A stretch of 64,000 bases of DNA from Thermofontimicrobium_A sp034505795 (GTDB lineage: Bacteria > Zhuqueibacterota > Zhuqueibacteria > Thermofontimicrobiales > Thermofontimicrobiaceae): positions 1-64,000 of the forward strand of contig JAPDQM010000007.1 in NCBI GenBank assembly GCA_034505795.1, read 5' to 3'. Position 1 is the first letter of the stretch. Each line of letters begins with the position of its first letter. The notes under the pieces were generated by a model that was given only the letters and a program-made list of their open reading frames with translations, was not told where the DNA came from and made no database searches. Position numbers and translations under genes: made by a program. This document shows positions 54,441 to 63,035 of the stretch, piece after piece.

Positions 54441-56408
54441 ATGAAAATCCGTGTTATCATTCTAATTTTGCTATTTGTCATCACCAGATTACTCGGCCCA
54501 TCTTTATTATTTGCCAAAGAATATTCATTATTTTCGCCAAACAAAAAAACCGAAATTCGGGTGCAAGTGGACAACAAATTGCGTTACGCTGTGGTTCATG
54601 GCAATCAACCTGTGATTGCGCCCTCCCCCATCTCACTGACTTTGGAAAATCAGATTATCCTCGGCCTGCAGCCAGTGGTTACGCAGGTCCAACGGCAAGC
54701 CATTCGGGATACTCTGAAACCCGTGATACGGTTGAAATCATCCCGCATTCTGAATCAATATAATGAACTTCGGCTCAGCTTTAAGCAAAATTTCGATGTC
54801 ATTTTTAGGGCCTACAATGATGGCGTGGCTTATCGATTTGCAACTAAAGAAACGACTCCGATTACAATTTACGCCGAAGAGGCTACTTTTGAATTTTTAA
54901 ATGATCATTCTATCTATTTTCCCGAAGAGGATAGCTTTTTTTCGCACTCCGAGCGAATCTATCGGCACATTCGGTTAAGCGAAATAGGTCCCAACCGCAT
55001 GAGCTGCTTGCCAGCAGTGGTGGCGATAGATAATGGCCTCCGAATCGCTATTCTTGAAGCGGATCTGGAAGATTACCCCGGGATGTATCTCACGGGGATG
55101 GCCGATTCTCCAACGCGTTTGATCGGTATATTCCCAAATTATCCGCTGGCGGTTGAGCAAAAAAGCGATCGTGATGTGCCGGTCACCAAACGAGCCGACT
55201 ACCTCGCCCGCACCAGCGGTACGCGGTCCTTTCCCTGGCGTGCGTTGATCATTGCTGAGAGAGATGCGGACCTGGTTGAAAGTCAATTGGTTTATAAATT
55301 GGCAGCAGCCAGTCGCATCGGCGATACCGGGTGGATCAAACCCGGCAAAGTGGCCTGGGATTGGTGGAACTGGAACAACGTTTACGGTGTGGCTTTTCGA
55401 GCCGGAATCAATACCGAAACTTATAAATATTATATCGACTTTGCTTCCAGGCATAGAATTGAATATGTGATTCTGGACGAGGGATGGTACAAATTGGGCA
55501 ATTTGCTGGATGTCGTGCCCGAGATCAATATCCCCGAACTCGTCCAGTATGCGAGGGAACGCCAGGTTGGCATCATCCTTTGGGTGATCTGGAAAACGCT
55601 CGATGATCAACTGCAACCAGCGCTTGATCAATTTGCTGCCTGGGGCGTAGCAGGTATCAAAGTCGATTTTATGCAGCGCGATGATCAATGGATGGTGAAT
55701 TACTATTACAAAATCGCGCAGGAAGCCGCTAAGCGGCACTTGCTGGTGGATTTCCATGGCGCTTACAAGCCGACTGGCCTGATGCGAACATTTCCCAATG
55801 TGCTGACCAGCGAAGGGGTTCGTGGGCTGGAATGGAGCAAATGGTCCGCTGATGATCCTAATCCCGGACACAATCTGACATTGCCATTTACACGGATGCT
55901 GGCCGGTCCAATGGATTATACGCCCGGCGCCATGATCAACGCAACCAAAGAACAATTTCGGCCGGTGTTCAATCGACCCATGAGCCAGGGCACTCGCTGC
56001 CATCAACTGGCAATGTATGTAGTTTTTGAAAGCCCGCTGGAGATGTTATGCGATAGTCCGTCGAATTATGAGCGCGAGCCCGAATGCCTGGAATTTCTTA
56101 GCGCAGTTCCTACTGTCTGGGATGACACCAAAGTGCTGGACGCTAAAATAGCTGAGTACATTCTAATCGCTCGAAAAAGCGGTAACAGATGGTATCTGGG
56201 TGCAATGACCAATTGGAGTGCGCGAGACCTGACCGTTGATTTTTCATTTTTAGATGACAAAACATACCATCTGCAAAGCTACCAGGATGGCATAAATGCC
56301 GATCGCAATGCCATGGATTATCGCAAATCCCAACTCAGAATCTCACGGAATGATCGTCTGACCATCCACCTGGCACCAGGCGGGGGCTGGGTGGGTATTG
56401 TCGAATAA
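54441..56408 (+). CDS. GH97 glycoside hydrolase, retaining alpha-galactosidase type
   Basis: The 655-residue secreted enzyme (signal peptide to about residue 26) has the GH97 N-terminal beta-sandwich, a catalytic barrel (WDWWNWNNVYGVAFRAGI, EYVILDEGWYKLGN, VAGIKVDFMQRDDQ, LLVDFHGAYKPTGLMRTFPNVLTSEGVRG) and the C-terminal beta domain. The Asp in KVDF (D409) and Glu in TSEG (E458) match the nucleophile and acid/base of the retaining Bacteroides alpha-galactosidase; inverting SusB-type glucosidases lack that Asp. It likely removes alpha-galactose from plant polysaccharide side chains. AGGAG precedes the ATG. Confidence 0.9.
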   Translation: MKIRVIILILLFVITRLLGPSLLFAKEYSLFSPNKKTEIRVQVDNKLRYAVVHGNQPVIAPSPISLTLENQIILGLQPVVTQVQRQAIRDTLKPVIRLKSSRILNQYNELRLSFKQNFDVIFRAYNDGVAYRFATKETTPITIYAEEATFEFLNDHSIYFPEEDSFFSHSERIYRHIRLSEIGPNRMSCLPAVVAIDNGLRIAILEADLEDYPGMYLTGMADSPTRLIGIFPNYPLAVEQKSDRDVPVTKRADYLARTSGTRSFPWRALIIAERDADLVESQLVYKLAAASRIGDTGWIKPGKVAWDWWNWNNVYGVAFRAGINTETYKYYIDFASRHRIEYVILDEGWYKLGNLLDVVPEINIPELVQYARERQVGIILWVIWKTLDDQLQPALDQFAAWGVAGIKVDFMQRDDQWMVNYYYKIAQEAAKRHLLVDFHGAYKPTGLMRTFPNVLTSEGVRGLEWSKWSADDPNPGHNLTLPFTRMLAGPMDYTPGAMINATKEQFRPVFNRPMSQGTRCHQLAMYVVFESPLEMLCDSPSNYEREPECLEFLSAVPTVWDDTKVLDAKIAEYILIARKSGNRWYLGAMTNWSARDLTVDFSFLDDKTYHLQSYQDGINADRNAMDYRKSQLRISRNDRLTIHLAPGGGWVGIVE

Positions 56409-56672
56409 ATCAACTCAGGCATGTGGGCATTTCATGTTGAATTGAGTATGATCTGGACTATGCTTTTGCTGATGAATGCTTCGTGTTGGCTATGGTATAA
56501 AATTTGTAAGCGAATTGAATCAGGAGAAAAGTGGCTCAATTTTAAGCGATTGAATCCAAGTCATTCGGGCTGAGCAAGAAAATGGGCTTAACGCAAAAGC
56601 TAACTTGCTGTGGCTAAACTGCTATAGTTGGGCAGTTATCTCTGGCCCTGAATTAAACACATCTTGAAAGAC

Positions 56673-58304
56673 ATGAACATCAAAATTCATCTTGCAGCGT
56701 TGTTTTTCTTTGTGTGGTCCTCACTTTTGGCCACGGATTATTATATTTCGCCCAACGGGAGTGATGAGAATCCCGGCACAATCGATCGGCCATGGCAGAC
56801 TATTGGTAAAGCCAATCAGGAATTGCAGGCTGGCGATACGGTCTATTTGCGGGAGGGGCGTTATTCGCAAACCATCCGCCCTGTGAATAGCGGCTTGCCT
56901 GACGCAACCATAACGATTTCCGGCTATGCCAACGAAGTCGCCATTATTCATTCCAGACCTACGGGTGCCGATTTGAGCGGCAAAAGCTACATCATTATTC
57001 AACGACTCCACTTTGAGAATTGCAATTATTTCATTCGTTCCATACCCGATGGTTTCGATTTTTGTATTATCAAAGAGTGCATCATGCGAAACCAAACCGG
57101 ATGGTGTGGCATTGAGATTGGCGATGGCTGTCAGCACAATCAAATATTAAATAATGTCATCGACAGCGGCGGTGTTGAAGGCGATTGCATCCACATCGGC
57201 TCGGATGATTTTGGCGAGCAAGTTGGCGCTCAATACAATTTGGTGGCCAATAATGAATGCTCTGGCGCAATGCATGGGGGTATTTGTTGTGCGGGCGATC
57301 GTACCCAATTCAATCTTATTCGTCAGAATTATGTGCATGATATCGGCGATAATGGCATTGCCACCGGCGCCGGCGTCCGATGGACACTCATTGAAGGCAA
57401 TCGAATCTTCAATCCCGGGATCGATAGCGATGGTGCATCCGCCATGCAAATTCGTTCCGAAAACTGCATCATCAGGCATAATATCATGTATCGCGACTTT
57501 GATCTTGATATTGAAAATGGTGCCGCAGCCTTGCTACTTCAATCCACCGATGAACTACCCGATGTTCGTAACAATAAAATTTTTCATAATACGATTTATC
57601 GCTTTGATCAGCAGCGAACGCATTGGCATGGAATACAACTGTCGGTGTTAAATACCGAAATTCCATTCGGTCCCAATATTTTCAAGAATAATATCATCTA
57701 TAAAAATGGCGTCGGTAACGAGAATGGTTTTCAAATCGCCTACACGCGCGCGGTGACTACGCCTCCACTTGATATTTTCGCTGGCAATCTGATCTGCCGG
57801 CAGCAGTCGAATGAGCCGGTGATCTACTTATTCGAGTTCGATCGGCGGCGTCTGACTCTCACAGATGCCATACAACAATATCCCAATAATTTCCGGGCTT
57901 CGAATATCGATGCCCCTCCCCTATTTATTGATGAAGCAATGTTCGATTTTCGGCTGCAGCAGAATTCTCCCGGGATTGATGCTGGCGTTTTTCTGACCAG
58001 AACCATAGGCGACGGACAGGGCAATCAGGTGACAGTCGAGGATGCCGCTTATTTTTGTGATGGTTGGGGTGTTATTGAAGGCGATACGATCCGTGTTGGC
58101 TCAAATCACGCCGTTAAGATTCTTGAGATTGACTATCCGAATAATCGACTCACGGTTGAACGATCCATTTCCTGGCAGGCAGGCGATCCGGTGAGCCTGA
58201 ATTATGCCGGCAAAGCACCTGATATTGGTGCTTTTGAAATGAATGGCAGCCGAGACAGACTGGCGCCATTACCTCCGCAAAATGTCAAAGTAATGAGTCC
58301 ATGA
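56673..58304 (+). CDS. Right-handed parallel beta-helix secreted protein (pectate lyase-like fold)
   Basis: The protein has about 543 residues and a signal peptide (MNIKIHLAALFFFVWSSLLA). It starts YYISPNGSDENPGTIDRPWQTIGKA, the usual opening of DUF1565/beta-helix polysaccharide-active proteins. Repeated short coils follow: NQILNNVIDSGG, YNLVANNECSG, FNLIRQNYVHDIGDNGIAT, TLIEGNRIFNPG, CIIRHNIMYRD, NNKIFHNTIYR. It could be a polysaccharide lyase, hydrolase or binding protein. I cannot place a catalytic centre. Its setting beside GH97, the symporter and a pectinesterase suggests a pectic substrate. ATG 56673 is preferred over TTG 56664; the ribosome site is weak. Confidence 0.8.
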   Translation: MNIKIHLAALFFFVWSSLLATDYYISPNGSDENPGTIDRPWQTIGKANQELQAGDTVYLREGRYSQTIRPVNSGLPDATITISGYANEVAIIHSRPTGADLSGKSYIIIQRLHFENCNYFIRSIPDGFDFCIIKECIMRNQTGWCGIEIGDGCQHNQILNNVIDSGGVEGDCIHIGSDDFGEQVGAQYNLVANNECSGAMHGGICCAGDRTQFNLIRQNYVHDIGDNGIATGAGVRWTLIEGNRIFNPGIDSDGASAMQIRSENCIIRHNIMYRDFDLDIENGAAALLLQSTDELPDVRNNKIFHNTIYRFDQQRTHWHGIQLSVLNTEIPFGPNIFKNNIIYKNGVGNENGFQIAYTRAVTTPPLDIFAGNLICRQQSNEPVIYLFEFDRRRLTLTDAIQQYPNNFRASNIDAPPLFIDEAMFDFRLQQNSPGIDAGVFLTRTIGDGQGNQVTVEDAAYFCDGWGVIEGDTIRVGSNHAVKILEIDYPNNRLTVERSISWQAGDPVSLNYAGKAPDIGAFEMNGSRDRLAPLPPQNVKVMSP

Positions 58305-58542
58305 TCTGCTCTTTATGCGTGGTTGAAGTTTTTTCCTTAAACCACGCTATTAAGGCAATCCAAAATTCTAATGATTGGGCGCGAAGCATATCCATCCACC
58401 TTGGATGTGGAAAATTGATAAAAGGATTACTGACAATTTAGCTTAAGAAATACCGGGTTTGGCGTATCATACCGGTGTTCTTAGGATTCACTGGGTATAA
58501 AACACTGCACTATGAACCATAATTTAGGAGGGAGTAGAGATC

Positions 58543-60363
58543 ATGGTTTTCGGAACCTGGGATTGGCTGGTGATCGGACTTTATTTTGTTGTCATTCTGG
58601 GGATTGCCTGGTGGGGGATCCGGAAGCGCCAGGACACGTCATCGGACTATTTCCTGGCTGGGCGACATCTGGGATGGTTTGTTGTGGGAGCATCAATTTT
58701 TGCGTCGAATATTGGCTCGGAACATATCGTTGGCCTGGCTGGATCTGGCTGTACCGATGGAGTAGCCATGGCGCATTATGAATTACATGCCTGGTGTTTA
58801 TTGGTTTTGGGTTGGGTGATGATTCCGTTTTATATGCGCTCCAAGGTTTTTACCATGCCAGAATTTTTGGAACGCCGCTTTTCGCCGAGTTCGCGCACGA
58901 TTCTTTCAGTGATTTCTCTCGTAGCGTACGTCCTCACCAAGATCGCAGTGGGCATTTTTGCTGGTGGCATTGTGTTCAGCGTGCTGCTGCCGGATCTGAA
59001 TTTTCTGGGCATGGATTCGTTCTGGATCGGCTCGATTTTGGTGATTGTGCTGACTGGCCTTTACACTATCCTCGGCGGACTCCGGGCCGTAGCCTATACC
59101 GATGCGATGCAAACCGTGGTGCTGATTTTTGGCTCACTAATCGTGACGCTCTTCGGACTTCTGGCCTTGGGGGGTGCCAGTGGGCTGGGGAGCGTCTTTG
59201 ATTCCAGCCATCCCTTCGCGCTGTTCTCATTTTTGCAGCGTGGTTGGAGCGAACTGCGAGCCATTTGTGGTAGCGAGATGTTCAATCTCTGGAAACCCCT
59301 GGTGCCTTCCGGAATCGAAGGTTCATGGGCACCGGTGCGCGAAGCCAGTCGCATGGCCTGGTATTTCAATGATAATTATCCCTGGCTGGGTATGCTATTC
59401 TGTGCGCCAATTATCGGCCTGTGGTATTGGTGCACCGATCAATACATTGTCCAGCGCGCATTGGGTGCGCCGAATGAACGCCAGGCCCGCAAGGGATCTA
59501 TTTGTGCGGCCTTTTTAAAACTTTCACCTGTATTTATCTTCATAATTCCCGGCATGATCTGTTTTGCTCTGGCCAAAAGCGGTCAGGTGGCTGCCATTCA
59601 GCATCAGCTTTTTGATACGCAAGGCCAACTCATCCGAGATAATGCCCAACAGGCGTTTCCCCTGCTGGTGGCAAGTATTCTGCCCATTGGTATTCGTGGC
59701 CTGGTAGTCGCTGGCTTGTTAGCGGCCCTGATGAGTTCTCTGGCTGGAGTCTTCAATGCTTCATCAACTCTCTTTACCATCGATTTCTATTCAAAACTTC
59801 GGCCCCAAGCCACACAGCATCAGTTGGTCTGGATGGGTCGGATTGCCACGTCAGTGATGGTGCTGATCGGCTTGCTCTGGATTCCGGTGATCAAAGGCGG
59901 CAAAGGATTGTACGATTATCTTCAAGGTATTCAGGCGTATCTGGCGCCGCCGATTTTCGTGGTCTTCTTCTTCGGCGTTTTCATGAAGCGGCTCAATACC
60001 AAGGGATGCCTGGCCACACTTCTTGTGGGTTTTGCCATGGGCTTGTTCCGATTATTTGTGGATACGCCTGTGAAATTGTTAACAAATTTTGCGTATGAGC
60101 CGGGCTCGTTTCTTTGGGTGGTAAACAATATCTTTTTCCAGTATTATAGCTTGTTGATTTTTGTTGTCTGTGCCGCGGTCATGATTGGTGTAAGCTATGC
60201 AACCGCCCCACCAGCGTATGAAAAAATCAGCGGCTTGACCTACGCCACGATGACCGAGGAAGATCGGCGTCGCACGCGGGCCAGTTGGGGCACCAGCGAT
60301 GTCGTTGCGTCGGTTTTAGTGCTGGTGATTATCGTCGCGATCTATCTCTATTTTCGTGGCTAA
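58543..60363 (+). CDS. Sodium:solute symporter (SSS family, SGLT-like)
   Basis: The 606-residue membrane protein has about 14 hydrophobic helices. SSS/SGLT landmarks: TSSDYFLAGRHLGWFVVGASIFASNIGSEHIVGLAGSG, YTILGGLRAVAYTDAMQ, YWCTDQYIVQRALGAPNERQARKG, GLLAALMSSLAGVFNASSTLFTIDFY. It imports a sugar or other small solute with Na+. AGGAGGGA precedes ATG 58543. It is the only transporter in the carbohydrate locus, so it probably takes up the monosaccharide released by the enzymes encoded beside it, for example galactose, xylose or a uronic acid; which one cannot be told. Confidence 0.92.
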   Translation: MVFGTWDWLVIGLYFVVILGIAWWGIRKRQDTSSDYFLAGRHLGWFVVGASIFASNIGSEHIVGLAGSGCTDGVAMAHYELHAWCLLVLGWVMIPFYMRSKVFTMPEFLERRFSPSSRTILSVISLVAYVLTKIAVGIFAGGIVFSVLLPDLNFLGMDSFWIGSILVIVLTGLYTILGGLRAVAYTDAMQTVVLIFGSLIVTLFGLLALGGASGLGSVFDSSHPFALFSFLQRGWSELRAICGSEMFNLWKPLVPSGIEGSWAPVREASRMAWYFNDNYPWLGMLFCAPIIGLWYWCTDQYIVQRALGAPNERQARKGSICAAFLKLSPVFIFIIPGMICFALAKSGQVAAIQHQLFDTQGQLIRDNAQQAFPLLVASILPIGIRGLVVAGLLAALMSSLAGVFNASSTLFTIDFYSKLRPQATQHQLVWMGRIATSVMVLIGLLWIPVIKGGKGLYDYLQGIQAYLAPPIFVVFFFGVFMKRLNTKGCLATLLVGFAMGLFRLFVDTPVKLLTNFAYEPGSFLWVVNNIFFQYYSLLIFVVCAAVMIGVSYATAPPAYEKISGLTYATMTEEDRRRTRASWGTSDVVASVLVLVIIVAIYLYFRG

Positions 60364-60408
60364 AAAAAGCAGTATTCAGTCTGCTTCTGAGGGCGATTGG
60401 TTTAGATT

Positions 60409-60442
60409 TATAGGCTGCGGTCTACCAAAACCGCAGCCTATA
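60409..60442. repeat. Perfect 13-base inverted repeat between symporter and pectinesterase genes
   Basis: TATAGGCTGCGGT (60409-60421) and ACCGCAGCCTATA (60430-60442) with an 8-base loop. It is too stable to be accidental. There is no T-run, so it may block RNA 3'-to-5' decay after the symporter gene, or terminate weakly. Confidence 0.7.
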
Positions 60443-60483
60443 CTGATTGCCTGTATTTCGTTCAACAAAATGCCTAAAAGAAT

Positions 60484-61581
60484 ATGCGTATTTGCTTTCC
60501 CATCCTTCTTGCATTGTTGATCGGTGCCAATCACCGATTATCTGAAAATATGCCTTACCAGGCCAGAGTTGTTGCGGGATATGCTGGCCAACCTGGTGCC
60601 AAGATTGCTGGCGAACCAACATTTGCAACCATCAAGGAAGCACTTGATTTTATCCCCAATACCAATGACCTGCCTTTCAAAATTTTTATTGGCAATGGCC
60701 ACTATTATGAAAAAATTGTTGTAACCAAGGCTCACGTTCAGTTCATCGGAGAAAGCCAGGAGCAAACAATCATCACCTTTGATGCATCGGCAGATAGTCC
60801 GAATCCGACTGGCGGTACTTACGGCACCCAGGGGTGTGCCACGCTAATCATTAGTGCGCCGCATTTTCGAGCCGAAAACCTCACGATTGAAAATAGCTTT
60901 GATTATCCCACGAATGCGGCCAAATCAGACGATGATCCCTCAAAAGTGCGCAATCCACAAGCCGTGGCACTCATGACGGGTCCAGGCAGCGATTGCGTTG
61001 TGTTTCGCCGCTGCAAAATTGTAGGCTATCAGGATACCATTTTTGCCAATAGCGGCCGACATTATTTTGCCGGCTGCCGAATTTTCGGTCATGTTGATTT
61101 CATTTTCGGTGCTGGCCAGGCAGTATTTGAAGAGTGTGAAGTGGTATCACGCAATCGAGCGGGAAAAAATCCTACCGGCTATATCACCGCTCCCAGCACG
61201 CTGGCCAGTTTTCCGTATGGTTTTCTGTTCCTTCGTTGTCATCTGGTCAAAGAAACATCGGAACTGGCTGCAGGTTCGGTTCGTTTGGGGCGCCCCTGGC
61301 ATCCGAATGCCAACCCTAGCGCATCAGGCAGTGCCATTTTCATGAACTGCTATATGGATGACCACATCAGTGCCGAAGGCTACGCAGCCATTTCCGCGCT
61401 TGACTCCTCGGGAAGCCGGGTTTGGTTTGAGATTAAGCCAGACTCGCGCTTTTTTGAGTTCGGCAGCTATGGGCCCGGCGCTATTCAAGGTCCTAAACGA
61501 CCGGTCCTCGAACCCCAAGCAGTAAAATGGTATACGCCAGATCAGGTGCTCGCAGGCTGGCATCCCGAAACGAATGATTAA
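60484..61581 (+). CDS. Pectinesterase (CE8)
   Basis: The 365-residue right-handed beta-helix esterase removes methyl groups from homogalacturonan. Catalytic and binding residues: Gln in NPQAVALMT (Q159), Asp in GYQDTIF (D184), Asp in GHVDFIFG (D205), and Arg/Trp in VRLGRPWHPN (R270, W272). The N-terminus is a weak signal peptide (MRICFPILLALLIGANHRLS). It is longer than plant enzymes by insertions typical of bacterial CE8. It acts outside the cytoplasm, before a pectate lyase or polygalacturonase; no such enzyme is certain in the window, though the beta-helix protein may be one. Confidence 0.93.
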   Translation: MRICFPILLALLIGANHRLSENMPYQARVVAGYAGQPGAKIAGEPTFATIKEALDFIPNTNDLPFKIFIGNGHYYEKIVVTKAHVQFIGESQEQTIITFDASADSPNPTGGTYGTQGCATLIISAPHFRAENLTIENSFDYPTNAAKSDDDPSKVRNPQAVALMTGPGSDCVVFRRCKIVGYQDTIFANSGRHYFAGCRIFGHVDFIFGAGQAVFEECEVVSRNRAGKNPTGYITAPSTLASFPYGFLFLRCHLVKETSELAAGSVRLGRPWHPNANPSASGSAIFMNCYMDDHISAEGYAAISALDSSGSRVWFEIKPDSRFFEFGSYGPGAIQGPKRPVLEPQAVKWYTPDQVLAGWHPETND

Positions 61582-61651
61582 GCTGGTGAAGATTGATCGC
61601 AGGCGATATATCTTAAATACCGAATGTTAAAAATAACTCGCTGGATCAAGG

Positions 61652-62689
61652 TCACGGATTCTTTGATACCGCCCGCGTGGATTCTCGGATGATAAAATCC
61701 GTTTCCAGGACGACCCGTTCCGGCGGTAACTGAGTGGAAGATTCAATATTACGGATTAGAATTTCTGCGGCCTTTCGACCAATCTCGTATTGCGGCGCTC
61801 GAATGGTGGTTAGCGGAACGGGATAGATTTTAGCGTAATAAATATCATCATTTCCAACAATGGAAATATCTTCGGGAATGCGAATATTCAGTTCCTTCAG
61901 TGCGCTCATCACTGCCAATGCTTGCTGATCATTGAAGCAAACGATAGCCGTTGGATAATCTTCGCGACGAAGATGCTTGAAATAATTCATCGTATTGCCA
62001 AAACTTTCTTCATATCGCGACCCAATGGAAACGATCATCTCTTTATGAAACACCAGAGGACTCTCGCTAAAAGCATCACGGAATCCCTCGATGCGCTCCT
62101 GCGTGTGCGAAGATTGCGGAGGTCCGGCGAAATGAACGATCTTTGTATGACCGCTGTCGATCAAATACTTTACCGCTTTCTTAATCGCTTTTAGATTGTC
62201 GATGGCCACGACATTGGTCTGAATCCCCTTAACGTCCTCCAACAATACAAAGGGATAATTGATCATTTTTAGTTTGAATAGATGTTCAATTTCGGCAGCT
62301 CCTTCTACCAGCGGCGCAATGATCGCCCCTTTAATGTCTTTGGTCGAGAAAAGGTGAGTGAATTTTTTTTCGCAGTTATGATCATTTTCGGAACTGGCGA
62401 TAATGAACGAATATCCTTTTTGATAGGCATACTCCCTGGCACCCAGCGCAATCGTTGTATAAAATGAATAGCTTAAATCTTTAATGATAATCCCAATACT
62501 TTTATCTTGATTGCCATTTTTCAAATTTCTGGCCATGCCACGGGGACGAAAGTTCAGTTCTTTCATCACCGCTAAAATATGTTCGCGCGTATCCGGCTTT
62601 ACAGTATTTTTAGCATTGATCACTGCAGAAACAGTACCTTTCGAGACGCCCGCATGTTTCGCCACATCTTCTATTGTTATTTTTTTCAT
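61652..62689 (-). CDS. LacI-family transcriptional regulator
   Basis: The 345-residue repressor has an N-terminal HTH (ITIEDVAKHAGVSKGTVSAVINAKNTVKPDTRE), the hinge-like PRGMARNLKNG, and a periplasmic-binding-protein-like sensor domain (SIGIIIKDLSYSFYTTIALG, FNDQQALAVMSALKELNIRIPEDISIVGNDD, TTIRAPQYEIGRKAAEILI). It most likely binds a sugar from plant cell wall. ATG 62689 is used; a TTG directly before it also opens the frame. It is divergent from the GH8 gene and convergent with the pectinesterase gene, and matching palindromes lie before itself and before GH8. Confidence 0.93.
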   Translation of the reverse strand: MKKITIEDVAKHAGVSKGTVSAVINAKNTVKPDTREHILAVMKELNFRPRGMARNLKNGNQDKSIGIIIKDLSYSFYTTIALGAREYAYQKGYSFIIASSENDHNCEKKFTHLFSTKDIKGAIIAPLVEGAAEIEHLFKLKMINYPFVLLEDVKGIQTNVVAIDNLKAIKKAVKYLIDSGHTKIVHFAGPPQSSHTQERIEGFRDAFSESPLVFHKEMIVSIGSRYEESFGNTMNYFKHLRREDYPTAIVCFNDQQALAVMSALKELNIRIPEDISIVGNDDIYYAKIYPVPLTTIRAPQYEIGRKAAEILIRNIESSTQLPPERVVLETDFIIRESTRAVSKNP

Positions 62690-62727
62690 CAATCACCCCG
62701 GCACATTGTCAATAGATGCCTCATATT

Positions 62728-62741
62728 TTGAAACGTTTTAA
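62728..62741. promoter_or_regulatory. LacI-type operator downstream of the regulator's own promoter
   Basis: TTGAAACGTTTTAA, one base away from a perfect palindrome and from the GH8 operator. It lies 17-30 bases past the -10 of the regulator promoter and 39 bases before its ATG, fitting autorepression. The central CG is typical of LacI-family sites. Confidence 0.7.
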
Positions 62742-62757
62742 TTGTCAGTTCAGCTTA

Positions 62758-62786
62758 AATATAATGGCTTTAAATGACAAAATCAA
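62758..62786 (-). promoter_or_regulatory. Promoter of the LacI-family gene
   Basis: Minus-strand TTGATT (62781-62786), 17 bases, TATATT (62758-62763). Confidence 0.6.
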
Positions 62787-62954
62787 TAGAAATTTTGATG
62801 AACTGCGCCTCGCACCAATTTTTTCCAATTTTAATTCAAATAACATCACTTCCTTTCTCTGCCAGAAATTGATCACGCCTCTTTAATAAAAATGAATTAG
62901 CAATGCCACTGGATGACTGTTCAGAACCTTCAAGCAATATTCCCAATTTTTCGC

Positions 62955-62983
62955 TTGACTTTTAGCTGGCGCTGTGGTATATT
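62955..62983 (+). promoter_or_regulatory. Promoter of the GH8 gene
   Basis: TTGACT (62955-62960), 17 bases, TATATT (62978-62983). Its -10 shares its last base with the operator, so repressor binding would exclude RNA polymerase. Confidence 0.8.
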
Positions 62984-62996
62984 TGAAACGTTTCAA
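62983..62996. promoter_or_regulatory. LacI-type operator at the GH8 promoter
   Basis: TTGAAACGTTTCAA is a perfect 14-base palindrome abutting the -10 box and covering the expected transcription start. Confidence 0.8.
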
Positions 62997-63035
62997 TTTT
63001 TTTGTAATGTCCAACCAAATCAAGGCAAGGTGGCG

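Larger units (their letters stand above)
62690..63035. other. Divergent control region between lacI-type gene and GH8 gene
   Basis: These 346 bases carry both promoters and both palindromic operators listed separately. Nothing else is visible; the middle (62790-62950) is AT-rich without a frame. Confidence 0.6.

Noticed and set aside
54975..56006. 343-codon minus-strand frame opposite the GH97 gene
   Set aside because: It is entirely antisense to GH97 catalytic motifs and shows no recognisable fold.
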